The notes under the pieces are model-generated. The model saw only the letters and a program-made list of their open reading frames with translations, was not told the origin of the DNA and ran no database searches. A stretch of DNA of 32,366 nucleotides, from the NCBI GenBank assembly GCA_937139035.1, contig CAKZPK010000005.1, forward strand, positions 1 to 32,366, read 5' to 3'. How positions within the stretch are numbered: the first letter of the stretch is position 1; every line of letters starts with the position of its first letter. Source of the stretch: an uncultured Crocinitomix sp. Its GTDB lineage: Bacteria > Bacteroidota > Bacteroidia > Flavobacteriales_D > Crocinitomicaceae. The position numbers and the translations under genes were made by a program. This document shows positions 1-9,070 of this stretch, piece by piece.

Positions 1-287
1 AAAACGAAAATGCAGACGTTGAGATATCTGGTAAAATTACCTATTTCAATACAGTTCCAGTTTCAGTTCAATCGGACGAGCTTGCCGCACTCAACCGCTT
101 ACTCGTTACTATTGATGTTACTGTCATCAATAATATTGAAGAAGATCAAAGCTTTGAAGAGTCTTTCAGACAACAATCAGATTTTGATGCAGCATTGGAT
201 CTTGCAAGCGTTCAAGACGCATTATTAGAAGACATCAACGGGAAACTCTCTCAAGCTGTTATTAACCGCCTTACAAGTAACTGGTGA
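1..287 (+). CDS. lptE: LptE, LPS transport outer-membrane lipoprotein, C-terminal part
   Basis: An open frame enters the window at base 3 and runs 94 codons to TGA at 285-287; the start lies upstream of the window. The fragment contains EISGKITYFNTVPVSV followed by a mixed alpha/beta stretch and ends in INRLTSNW. In Bacteroidota LptE proteins a strand of this kind (roughly G-x-I-T-x-Y...P-V) precedes a helix that ends close to a final Asn-Trp, so the match is good although only the C-terminus is visible. LptE would plug and stabilise LptD in the outer membrane for LPS delivery. The stop codon overlaps the GTG start of the next gene (GTGA), which implies translational coupling. The assignment rests on this partial sequence plus the gene order lptE, TPR protein, secG, groES known from Flavobacteriales. 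Confidence 0.72.
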   Translation, partial: NENADVEISGKITYFNTVPVSVQSDELAALNRLLVTIDVTVINNIEEDQSFEESFRQQSDFDAALDLASVQDALLEDINGKLSQAVINRLTSNW

Positions 288-1447
288 TTTCAGGAGAAAA
301 CATAGCACAATACATTTCTAATCCCCAAAGGGTTAAACAGGAAGACCTTTCAGCCTTAGCTGATTTGGTTAAAAAATATCCTTATTCTAGCAGTTTACAT
401 TTGCTAGAATTAAAAGGCCTTGCACTTGCAAACAGCATTGAGTTTGAAGAGAAATTAAAAAGCACAGCTATTCACGCACCTGACCGGAGTCATTTATATG
501 CCTTGATACATTCAGGAGCTCAAGTGAAAACAGCAGAACCGCAAATTAAAGAGGAAGAAGAAACCTTTGCAACCATTGTAAAAACACAAGAAGTAATTGT
601 AGCGGAAGAGGAAACTAAAGTTGTTGATGCAAGTCAACTCGAATCTGAAACTGTTGAAATTGAGAATGAAACGCAAGCAGAACCAGAAATTATTAATGAA
701 GAGGTAGTTTCGGATGAAGAAATTCATGCGGATGCCAAAGAGACAGTAGAGGTTGAGGAAGAGGAAAAACCTATTGAAGAGCAGCCAGTTGAACCAAAAA
801 CAACATCTGAACTTGACATTGAAATATTAAATAAAGCTATTGATGTTGCTTACGTAAGTTCTGAAGTTGATACAAAAGAAACACTTGAAGAAACTACTAA
901 CACCAACGAAAAAGAGTTCATAGAGGAAATTCATGAAAAGGTTGAAGCAACCGAGCAAGTAGAAATTGAAGCTCCAATTGAAACAGAAGCTAATTCTGAC
1001 ATAGACCGAAGTAACCTCACATTTATTCAATGGTTGCGTTTAAAACAAGAAGGTAAAACAGAAGCCAATGAATCAATAGCAGAAACAACTTCTATCATTC
1101 CTCCAACAACATCTAACACAGAAACGGGAGAAGAAACCGAAAAAATTGAAGAAAAATCAAAAGGACGTAAGGAAGAAATTGACGCCTTATTGGACAAGTT
1201 TATGCAAGAAGAACCTAGAATCTCGAAACCTGTGAAAGACTTCTATAACCCTGCAAAAAACGCACAAAAAAGTGTTGAAGAATCAGATGATATGGTGACC
1301 GAAACATTGGCCAAAATACATGTACTTCAGAAAAATTATTCCAAGGCAATTTCAGCTTATGAGAAATTAATCTTGTTATATCCAGAAAAAAAGACTTTCT
1401 TTGCAAGTCGAATTGAAAAAATAAGAGAAGAATCTAAAAAAAGATAA
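284..1447 (+). CDS. Acidic protein with C-terminal TPR-like repeat, lptE-secG operon
   Basis: 387 residues starting with GTG at 284, inside the lptE stop (GTGA overlap). No signal peptide or membrane segment is visible. Residues 1-75 form a conserved-looking helical head (ISGENIAQYISNPQ, then KKYPYSSSLHLLELKGLA). Residues about 76-290 are very rich in Glu with Thr/Val/Ile and look disordered. Within them lies a short hydrophobic motif, NLTFIQWLRLKQEGK. The tail from about residue 296 has DALLDKFMQEEPR, then a TPR-like helix pair ending in AISAYEKLILLYPEK. This head/acidic linker/tail layout is shared by uncharacterised flavobacterial proteins at the same locus. The function is unknown. An intracellular scaffold or adaptor tied to envelope assembly is only an inference from the neighbours lptE and secG. 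Confidence 0.85.
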   Translation: MISGENIAQYISNPQRVKQEDLSALADLVKKYPYSSSLHLLELKGLALANSIEFEEKLKSTAIHAPDRSHLYALIHSGAQVKTAEPQIKEEEETFATIVKTQEVIVAEEETKVVDASQLESETVEIENETQAEPEIINEEVVSDEEIHADAKETVEVEEEEKPIEEQPVEPKTTSELDIEILNKAIDVAYVSSEVDTKETLEETTNTNEKEFIEEIHEKVEATEQVEIEAPIETEANSDIDRSNLTFIQWLRLKQEGKTEANESIAETTSIIPPTTSNTETGEETEKIEEKSKGRKEEIDALLDKFMQEEPRISKPVKDFYNPAKNAQKSVEESDDMVTETLAKIHVLQKNYSKAISAYEKLILLYPEKKTFFASRIEKIREESKKR

Positions 1448-1448
1448 A

Positions 1449-1799
1449 ATGGGAACTCTATTAACTATTATCATATTAATTGCCTGTATAGCACTAATTT
1501 TATTTGTACTTGTTCAAAACCCAAAAGGTGGAGGATTAAATTCTGAATTTGGTTCAGCAGTACAATTAGGAGGAGCAAAAAGAGCGACCGACATATTAGA
1601 AAAAGGAACATGGGGATTAGCAATTGCAATTGCTGTGGTAGTATTAGGAATGGCTATTGGTGGAAATGATGCACCAGCACAAGGTGAGCCAGGAGAATTT
1701 GAAACAGATATTTCAGAAATTGGATCAGATGAAGAAAGCGATCCAAACACAGGATTAACATTACCTGAAGGTTTAAACCCAACAGGTAACCCTGAGTAA
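1449..1799 (+). CDS. secG: SecG, preprotein translocase subunit
   Basis: 116 residues; the ATG is 1 nt after the preceding stop, so the gene belongs to the lptE operon. The sequence shows the SecG plan: a first membrane helix at about residues 3-23, then the cytosolic signature VQNPKGGGLNSEFG, then a second helix around residues 55-75 (GLAIAIAVVVLGMAI). After it comes an acidic, Gly/Pro-rich tail of about 40 residues, as in other Bacteroidota SecG proteins. SecG joins SecYE in the inner membrane and assists SecA-driven export. A strong hairpin-plus-T-run follows the stop, so this is the end of the transcription unit and groES starts a new one. Confidence 0.95.
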   Translation: MGTLLTIIILIACIALILFVLVQNPKGGGLNSEFGSAVQLGGAKRATDILEKGTWGLAIAIAVVVLGMAIGGNDAPAQGEPGEFETDISEIGSDEESDPNTGLTLPEGLNPTGNPE

Positions 1800-1816
1800 A
1801 ACATAATAAAAGCATT

Positions 1817-1856
1817 AAAAAAATGTCAGTATGTCATTCATACTGACATTTTTTTT
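1817..1856 (+). terminator. Rho-independent terminator after secG
   Basis: A perfect 11-bp stem (ATGTCAGTATG at 1823-1833, CATACTGACAT at 1839-1849) closes a 5-nt TCATT loop. It is flanked by an A-run on the left and a run of T on the right to 1856, so the stem can extend into A-U pairs. The symmetric A/T flanks would let it work on either strand, but only the plus-strand secG transcript approaches it. Confidence 0.9.
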
Positions 1857-1969
1857 GCACTAAACTTGGATAATTTAGCCATTTTGACACTTAAAAATCA
1901 CTTTTATAGAATGGCACAAATTATGACTATCCAAATCAAAGATTATAAACGAACAAACAAAATATAATT

Positions 1970-2236
1970 ATGTTAAAACCATTAGCAGACAGAGTTCTTA
2001 TTGAAGCTGCTCCAGCAGAAGAGAAGACCGCAAGTGGAATCATCATTCCTGATACGGCAAAAGAAAAACCATTACAAGGTAAAGTAATTGCTGTAGGACC
2101 TGGAAAGGTGGACGAACCAATGACACTTCAAGTAGGTGACAGTGTGTTATACGGACAATATTCAGGAACGGAAATCAAATTAGATGGGAACACTTATTTG
2201 ATTATGCGTGAATCAGATGTTTACGGGGTATTATAA
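1970..2236 (+). CDS. groES: GroES, co-chaperonin Cpn10
   Basis: 88 residues, slightly short of the usual 91-97 because the N-terminus starts directly at [15 protein letters not shown]. Visible family features are the mobile loop, [20 protein letters not shown] at about residues 17-36, which contacts GroEL through its hydrophobic IIIP segment. [10 protein letters not shown] follows, and the protein ends in the usual terminal strand ([13 protein letters not shown]). It caps the GroEL ring with ATP to enclose folding substrates in the cytosol. The ATG is preceded by an A-rich leader typical of Bacteroidota. The gene lies 32 nt upstream of groEL and the two are surely co-transcribed. I see no CIRCE inverted repeat upstream. 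Confidence 0.98.
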   Translation: MLKPLADRVLIEAAPAEEKTASGIIIPDTAKEKPLQGKVIAVGPGKVDEPMTLQVGDSVLYGQYSGTEIKLDGNTYLIMRESDVYGVL

Positions 2237-2247
2237 AAATTGTTTAA

Positions 2248-3903
<1,656 letters not shown>

Positions 3904-4003
3904 GCTCGCTAATACATTCAATGAAAACTTAAATTGTTTTCTAGACGATCTGCTCTTCCCTTGCTCGCAAGAGAATTAGGATAGCGCGGAACGGCAACAT
4001 AAA

Positions 4004-4042
4004 ATCCCGCTTTGGTTTTACCAGAGCGGGATCATTTTTTTT
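4004..4042 (+). terminator. Rho-independent terminator of groES-groEL
   Basis: A 12-bp stem pairs ATCCCGCTTTGG (4004-4015) with CCAGAGCGGGAT (4021-4032), with one G-U wobble in the RNA and a 5-nt loop. A run of eight T follows at 4035-4042. The 207-nt spacer 3904-4110 holds nothing else that I can support. On the minus strand the same hairpin has one mismatch and a weaker T-run, so it could also slow transcripts from the hydrolase gene at 4111. Confidence 0.9.
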
Positions 4043-4110
4043 GGGCAATTAAGTATTTGGCTTGTTTTATCTTTGAATGACTCTCTTGCAACCGGCCCTT
4101 TTCCCTTCAA

Positions 4111-5976
4111 TTATAATTTCGTGAATTTCTTTTGAATCATTACTCCATCAGCAGTAATTAATTGTAGAATATACAATCCTTTCATTAGCTCCGAAACATC
4201 TATTCTTTGATTAGTCAATATTGACGCCGGGACACATAATTTACCCACACTATTGTAAATAGTATAAGTACTAAACTCTTGTCCTTGTATAGCTAGTTCA
4301 GATTTTGTTGGATTTGGATAAACTTCAAAATCAATTGCATCTTCCTGAATTGAAAGTATTGGATTATCGCCAGGCAAAGTAATTACGCTAGGGTAAGCTG
4401 CAGTGTGGTGAACAATAATATTGGCTACATTCCCTTCTCCGTCCACATACATCTCTCCCCCATCCTGTAAATTAACATTGAAACGAGAGGCATGATTACC
4501 ACTGACATAAATTTTAATTGCGTGTCCTGCCAGCCAAGTATAAGTTGTAAATGGCAAATCAACATCTACCGTATAAACCTCACCTGGAATCATGAAAACC
4601 TCATCCTCTTCAGCATATTCATTATTTCTAAAACGCATTCTTTTTATTCCATCAGTGATTAACATATTACGTCCATCTGGGTAAACATCTACTAGGCGAA
4701 TCGCAATATCTGCATCTGGTTGATCACATTCAATATAAAGTCTAAGACTTATGCGCCCAGCAACTGCAACTTGATCCGTTAAAACAGCTGTTTCAAAAGT
4801 CACAATATCAGACCTTGTATCCAAACTACTTTGGTCAAATGGACCTTGTTCTAAATCCTCACTCAAAGTCGCGCCTCCAATTGTAGGGCTTGGATTAGAA
4901 GGATCACTCACAAATGCGCTCGAACTTACACCATTTGAGCTACCCAACTTGCCATCATTATCTAGGTAAAGTAGATTAGTTTCCGCGGCGCTAATATCAT
5001 CAGCATTAGAAGTGTGCCACACATTATTTCCTCCGAGCTCGTAATAAGTAATAAAATCAGTATCCTCCCAACCGTTATCTGCATCTAACAAATAGTAGCT
5101 TAAGAAATCCCAAGCCATAGAATCACTCTTGAATTCAGCATTATCATAAACTAATTCGCCCTGAATTGCAGAACCTACATAAGCAGCTCCTGTTCCTCCA
5201 TGAACCCAAGGTCCAACAAGCAACCATTGTTCATCTCTCACTGCTGGATCGGCAACATTTCTAGAATCTTTATAAAAATCAATCATAGCATCAATTGTAT
5301 GATCATACCAACCACCAATTTGTAATGTAGGAATATGAATTTCACTTGGAAAATAAGAACCATCCTCTGCTACTTGCCATAATAAATTATCATATGGATT
5401 AGACAATACCAAAGGTGAAAGCCCATAACCCAATGCATCCAGCTGAAACAAGCGCGCCTCTTCTAAAACACCACCATAATAATAAGCCTCATAGCTTTGC
5501 TCTCCCGTATTTACCATTGGCACTGCGCAAGTATGATTTGGATGTTCTTCGCGCGCAGTATGATATTGCACACTTCCCAAAGCTGAAGGTCCCCAAGTTC
5601 CAATTCTATTCCCATGCCAACTCTGTTCTGAAATCCACTCACAAATATCGTAGCCATCTTCCCCTCGTTCAAAATCAGATAAATCGGCTCCAGAAGATCC
5701 ATAAAATCCGCGCCAATCAACAACCACCCAAATAAAAGGTTGATCATCTAAATCCGTTCCAACTCCCATTGGCAAACCAAATGAAAAGAAATTTTTATTA
5801 TAAGGTGTTTGAATTAAAACAACCTCTCCATTTGTAACACCATCCGGAATATAAATGTCTGCTTGAAGCAATTCACCATCCCGCATTGGAATCCATATAT
5901 CATTATAAGTTGGTGCTAGTTGACTCCATCCAGAAAAGGAAAGCATTAAAAAGGTAAGCCAAGAAAGATATTTCAT
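4111..5976 (-). CDS. Secreted CocE/NonD-family serine hydrolase with T9SS sorting domain
   Basis: 621 residues from the ATG at 5976. The frame stays open 30 nt further to a GTG, but only the ATG gives a clean signal peptide (MKYLSWLTFLMLSFSGWSQ). An alpha/beta-hydrolase domain follows, with WRGFYGSSG and the nucleophile elbow GTWGPSALG (Ser131). The likely acid is Asp225 in GGWYDHTID and the likely base His259 in GPWVHGG, as in cocaine esterase and X-Pro dipeptidyl-peptidase S15 relatives. A beta-sandwich region follows at about 375-535. Residues about 548-621 are a type-A T9SS domain (VYPNPTKSEL...GLYILQL...KKFTKL). The protein is thus probably exported by Sec, then secreted or surface-anchored by type IX secretion. 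The substrate is unknown: ester, amide or peptide. It is a lone gene between groEL and the polysaccharide cluster. Confidence 0.9.
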   Translation of the reverse strand: MKYLSWLTFLMLSFSGWSQLAPTYNDIWIPMRDGELLQADIYIPDGVTNGEVVLIQTPYNKNFFSFGLPMGVGTDLDDQPFIWVVVDWRGFYGSSGADLSDFERGEDGYDICEWISEQSWHGNRIGTWGPSALGSVQYHTAREEHPNHTCAVPMVNTGEQSYEAYYYGGVLEEARLFQLDALGYGLSPLVLSNPYDNLLWQVAEDGSYFPSEIHIPTLQIGGWYDHTIDAMIDFYKDSRNVADPAVRDEQWLLVGPWVHGGTGAAYVGSAIQGELVYDNAEFKSDSMAWDFLSYYLLDADNGWEDTDFITYYELGGNNVWHTSNADDISAAETNLLYLDNDGKLGSSNGVSSSAFVSDPSNPSPTIGGATLSEDLEQGPFDQSSLDTRSDIVTFETAVLTDQVAVAGRISLRLYIECDQPDADIAIRLVDVYPDGRNMLITDGIKRMRFRNNEYAEEDEVFMIPGEVYTVDVDLPFTTYTWLAGHAIKIYVSGNHASRFNVNLQDGGEMYVDGEGNVANIIVHHTAAYPSVITLPGDNPILSIQEDAIDFEVYPNPTKSELAIQGQEFSTYTIYNSVGKLCVPASILTNQRIDVSELMKGLYILQLITADGVMIQKKFTKL

Positions 5977-6105
5977 AATTACTAAATTGATCGCATGAGA
6001 AAACACTTAAACAGTATTAATTTAAGCATTAAAAAGTAAAGTATACTATTTTAATAGACTAAGCCATCTTCAAATGGTTTAAAAGAAATTAAAAAAAAAT
6101 ACTCC

Positions 6106-6702
6106 TTAGCGAATTATTTTCCCTACAGTCCTGAAAACAAGCTTGATATCTAACCAGAAACCACGGTCAGCAATATACTTTAAATTGAGCTTTAATTTAG
6201 CAGGCATTACCTCCTCGATATAAGCTTTATCAGGATCTTCAGAAGCTCCCAATATTTTTTGCTCATCCAGATACTCAATAGAAGCATAATCGGTTAAACC
6301 TGGGAGAACAGAGAGCACTTTTAATTGCTCTTCAGAATACATATTTACGTATTTGGGAACTTCAGGACGCGGACCTACTACGCTCATATCACCTTTTAGA
6401 ATATTGATTAATTGAGGAACTTCATCAATTTTAAATTTGCGGATAAACTTTCCTACTTTAGTTACACGAGAATCATTTCCGACTGTAATTTGACCTGCTT
6501 TGTCAGAATTTGGGCGCATAGATCTAAACTTATACAAACCAAATTCCTTTTGATTTTTCCCAACACGTATTTGCCTGTAGAATACCCCTCCACGGCTATC
6601 TAACGCAATCCAAAGAGAGATAATAATGATTAAGGGTGAAAATATCACTAATGCTATTAGCGAAGAAACAATGTCAAATATGCGTTTTGAAAATAAATAC
6701 AT
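6106..6702 (-). CDS. Initiating sugar-phosphate transferase, PglC/WcaJ type
   Basis: 198 residues, the size of a minimal monotopic phosphoglycosyl transferase. It begins with RIFDIVSSLIALVIFSPL, the re-entrant membrane helix, followed by GGVFYRQIRVGKNQKEF and YKFRSM. The catalytic Asp-Glu pair is in KIDEVPQLINILKGDMS, and VGPRPE and LPGLTDYASIEY complete the family signature. The enzyme transfers a sugar 1-phosphate from a UDP-sugar to undecaprenyl phosphate on the cytosolic face, which starts the repeat unit. It is the last gene of the minus-strand unit, 2 nt after the epimerase gene. The sugar is not deducible. The adjacent aminotransferase and epimerase suggest an amino sugar. Confidence 0.93.
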   Translation of the reverse strand: MYLFSKRIFDIVSSLIALVIFSPLIIIISLWIALDSRGGVFYRQIRVGKNQKEFGLYKFRSMRPNSDKAGQITVGNDSRVTKVGKFIRKFKIDEVPQLINILKGDMSVVGPRPEVPKYVNMYSEEQLKVLSVLPGLTDYASIEYLDEQKILGASEDPDKAYIEEVMPAKLKLNLKYIADRGFWLDIKLVFRTVGKIIR

Positions 6703-6704
6703 TT

Positions 6705-7787
6705 CTAATGATGCTGCAAAATATGTTTAATAATATTTTCGCAAGCTTTGCCATTGCCATATAGATCTTTTTCAAAATCTGATTTTTTATCAAGCATTGA
6801 CTCTACAGCTTCAATAATTTTGGCTTGATTAGACCCAACCAATACGTTCACCTTTTCAGCTATTAACTCAACCCATTCCGTTTGCTCGCGCATGGTTATA
6901 CAATATTTTTTAAAAAAGAAAGCCTCCTTTTGTAAGCCACCACTATCAGTCATTACCAAATTACAATGTTTGATCAACTCTATCATGTCAAAATACCCCA
7001 CAGGAGATATTGTTTTCACTTTTAAATCTAATCCTATTTCCTTCAATTTCCCTTCGGTTCTTGGGTGCAAAGGCAAAACAATGGGAACAACATTTGCGTG
7101 AACATGATTTAGGGCGGTAACAATGTCTTTTAATTTTTGTGGATCATTTGTGTTTTCAGCACGGTGCAATGTGACCAAACAAAATTTATTCAAATCTAAT
7201 TCAGATATGATGGTAGATTTTTCAGCTGACTTTTCTGTGTAAAAAAAAGCGGCATCTTGCATAACATCACCTGATTTCACAATATCACAAGCAATATTAT
7301 TATATCCTTCTTGCTTTAAGTTTTCGACTGCAGTATCGGTAGGACAGAATAAATAATCTGAAATCCGATCTGTCAAAATACGGTTAACCTCTTCAGGCAT
7401 TTCCATATTAAAACTACGCAAGCCCGCCTCAACGTGCGCCACTTTTACATGTAATTTCTTAGCCGCGAGCGCTCCTGCCAATGTTGTATTCGTATCTCCA
7501 TAAACCAATAATAGATCTGGCTTTTCAATTTTAATAATCTTCTCTATACCTTCTAGCATTCGACCTGTCATAGCCCCATGATCTAGACTATTTATTTGAA
7601 GACTGTGTTTAGGTTTTTGAATATTCATTTCCTCAAAAAACACGTCACTCATGTTTTCATCAAAGTGCTGTCCAGTATGTACAATAACCTCTTCTATCCG
7701 ATCATTTTTTTCAAAAGCTCGACTTAACGCTCCAGCCTTTACAAATTGAGGGCGCGCCCCAACAACGGTTAAAATTTTTATCTTCAT
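6705..7787 (-). CDS. wecB: UDP-sugar 2-epimerase, WecB/WbpI family
   Basis: 360 residues with the fold of non-hydrolysing UDP-GlcNAc 2-epimerases: VVGARPQFVKAGALSRAF, VIVHTGQHFDENMSDVFFEE, LLVYGDTNTTLAGALAA, and the acidic cluster HVEAGLRSFNMEMPEEVNR with Glu120, Glu132 and Glu133. These motif variants (ARPQFVKA, HFDENMS, GLRSFNMEMPEE, GDVMQDA) look more like WbpI, which epimerises UDP-2,3-diacetamido-2,3-dideoxyglucuronate, than like classical WecB. That subtype call is from memory of the families, not from an alignment. WbpE-, WbpD- and WlbA/WbpB-like genes at 27.6-32.4 kb would supply that substrate. Spacings are 3 nt to the upstream aminotransferase gene and 2 nt to the downstream transferase gene, so the three are surely co-expressed. 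Confidence 0.92.
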   Translation of the reverse strand: MKIKILTVVGARPQFVKAGALSRAFEKNDRIEEVIVHTGQHFDENMSDVFFEEMNIQKPKHSLQINSLDHGAMTGRMLEGIEKIIKIEKPDLLLVYGDTNTTLAGALAAKKLHVKVAHVEAGLRSFNMEMPEEVNRILTDRISDYLFCPTDTAVENLKQEGYNNIACDIVKSGDVMQDAAFFYTEKSAEKSTIISELDLNKFCLVTLHRAENTNDPQKLKDIVTALNHVHANVVPIVLPLHPRTEGKLKEIGLDLKVKTISPVGYFDMIELIKHCNLVMTDSGGLQKEAFFFKKYCITMREQTEWVELIAEKVNVLVGSNQAKIIEAVESMLDKKSDFEKDLYGNGKACENIIKHILQHH

Positions 7788-7790
7788 CCC

Positions 7791-9008
7791 CTAGCCCATT
7801 ACTTCATTCACAGATGTAATAACAGCATCTGTAATAGTAGTCAAATTATCATTGGTTAAATTGAAATAAACCGGCAAGGTGATTTCATTCTTGTATTTAT
7901 TGAAAGCTTCTGGATAAGCATTAATATCATATCCGCGAGATTTATAAGCTGTTAAAAGTGGTAAAGGTTGAAAATGCACATTAACAGAAACTTGCTTTTC
8001 AAAAATTTTATTAATTATTTCGTCACGTTGTGCTTCAGTAGCGCCATTAATTCTTAGCATGTATAGATGATAAGAAGATTCTTTTTCATCATTTAAAAAA
8101 GCAGGTTGAATCGCCCAAGGTTCATTTTGAAACGCCTTCGTATAAAAATCAAAGATCTCTTTTCTTCTGCCCAAATTAGAATCATAGCGCTCCAACTCAA
8201 CCAAACCTATAGCCGCCTGAATGTCCATCATGTTACATTTATAGCCAGGTTCAATCACATCATAACGCCAATTACCTCCACCAGCTTTTACTTTTGCCAA
8301 TGCATCTTTAGACTGCCCATGAAGTGACTTAATATTTAACGCTTTGTAAATTTCATCTACATCAAACTGTTCAGGCAAGTTTAAACAAACTGCACCACCT
8401 TCTGCCGTAGTTAAATTCTTAACTGCATGAAAAGAAAAAACAGCCACATCCGTTACGCTGCCATTCATATTTCCTTGATATTTCGCACCAACGCTATGTG
8501 CTGCATCAGCCATCACTAATATTCGTCCCAATTGCTTTTGTTCTTCAGAATTTGGATTAAAATTAGCTTTAATACCTTCCTCATTCACTAAAGCATTTAG
8601 CGCTTCATAATCGCATGGAAAACCAGAAATATCAACAGGAATAATTGCCTTTGTTTTTGAAGTAATAGCCTTGCGAACATTTGCAACTGAAATGTTAAAA
8701 TCCTTTTCATCAACATCCACCATTACAGGTGTTGCACCGCAATGCATTACAACGTTTGCCGTAGCGCAATAAGTATAAGCAGGAATAATAACCTCATCAC
8801 CTTCTTTAATACCAAACCAGCGTAAAACCAATTCCATACCTGCTGTAGCAGAATTAAGGCAAATTACCTTACGACAACCAATATAGCTTGTAAGGCGTTT
8901 TTCAAATTCCTTTGTGCGTGGTCCAGTAGTTATCCAACCAGATAATAATACTTTGCCTACTTCTTCAACAATTTGTTGATCCATACGCGGCGGAGAGAAA
9001 GGAATCAT
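7791..9008 (-). CDS. DegT/DnrJ/EryC1/StrS-family sugar aminotransferase
   Basis: 405 residues, PLP-dependent fold type I. The Schiff-base lysine is Lys197 in SFHAVKNLTTAEGGA. Asp168 in MADAAHSVGA would bind the pyridine nitrogen, and the N-terminal GWITTGPRTKEFE and PAYTYCATANVVMHCGATPV motifs are typical. The family transaminates 4-keto or 3-keto nucleotide sugars using glutamate. It is longer than many relatives because of an insertion around residues 140-160. The motif style is closer to 4-aminotransferases of the ArnB/PglE sort than to WbpE, so it is probably not redundant with the WbpE-like enzyme at 27.6 kb. The substrate is not assignable. A TAnnTTTG-like promoter lies just upstream and the next gene follows after 3 nt. 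Confidence 0.92.
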   Translation of the reverse strand: MIPFSPPRMDQQIVEEVGKVLLSGWITTGPRTKEFEKRLTSYIGCRKVICLNSATAGMELVLRWFGIKEGDEVIIPAYTYCATANVVMHCGATPVMVDVDEKDFNISVANVRKAITSKTKAIIPVDISGFPCDYEALNALVNEEGIKANFNPNSEEQKQLGRILVMADAAHSVGAKYQGNMNGSVTDVAVFSFHAVKNLTTAEGGAVCLNLPEQFDVDEIYKALNIKSLHGQSKDALAKVKAGGGNWRYDVIEPGYKCNMMDIQAAIGLVELERYDSNLGRRKEIFDFYTKAFQNEPWAIQPAFLNDEKESSYHLYMLRINGATEAQRDEIINKIFEKQVSVNVHFQPLPLLTAYKSRGYDINAYPEAFNKYKNEITLPVYFNLTNDNLTTITDAVITSVNEVMG

Positions 9009-9027
9009 AGTCTATTCAGTTTTTACA

Positions 9028-9055
9028 CAAAGATACAAAATGTATTGGGAGCAAA
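9028..9055 (-). promoter_or_regulatory. Putative Bacteroidota promoter for aminotransferase-epimerase-transferase unit
   Basis: Read on the minus strand, TATCTTTG (9035-9028) matches the Bacteroidota -7 element TAnnTTTG. A TTTG at 9055-9052 could be the -33 element, but the 16-nt spacing is short. It lies 20 nt upstream of the aminotransferase ATG and would start the unit 9008-6106 separately from the ligase gene upstream. Confidence 0.4.
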
Positions 9056-9070
9056 AAGGGGTTTATTGAA

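Noticed and set aside
10..228. 72-codon frame at the left edge
   Set aside because: It is an alternative frame of the lptE end; the frame starting at base 3 reads through to the stop that overlaps the next gene and looks like a real protein.
1857..1969. Heat-shock control of groES-groEL by a CIRCE element or a defined promoter
   Set aside because: No TTAGCACTC-N9-GAGTGCTAA repeat is present. TTGACA at 1884 with TATAGA at 1905 has only a 15-nt spacer and no TAnnTTTG fits, so no promoter is called.
5977..6006. Ten extra N-terminal residues on the T9SS hydrolase from an upstream GTG
   Set aside because: The extension would bury the signal peptide that begins at the ATG at 5976.
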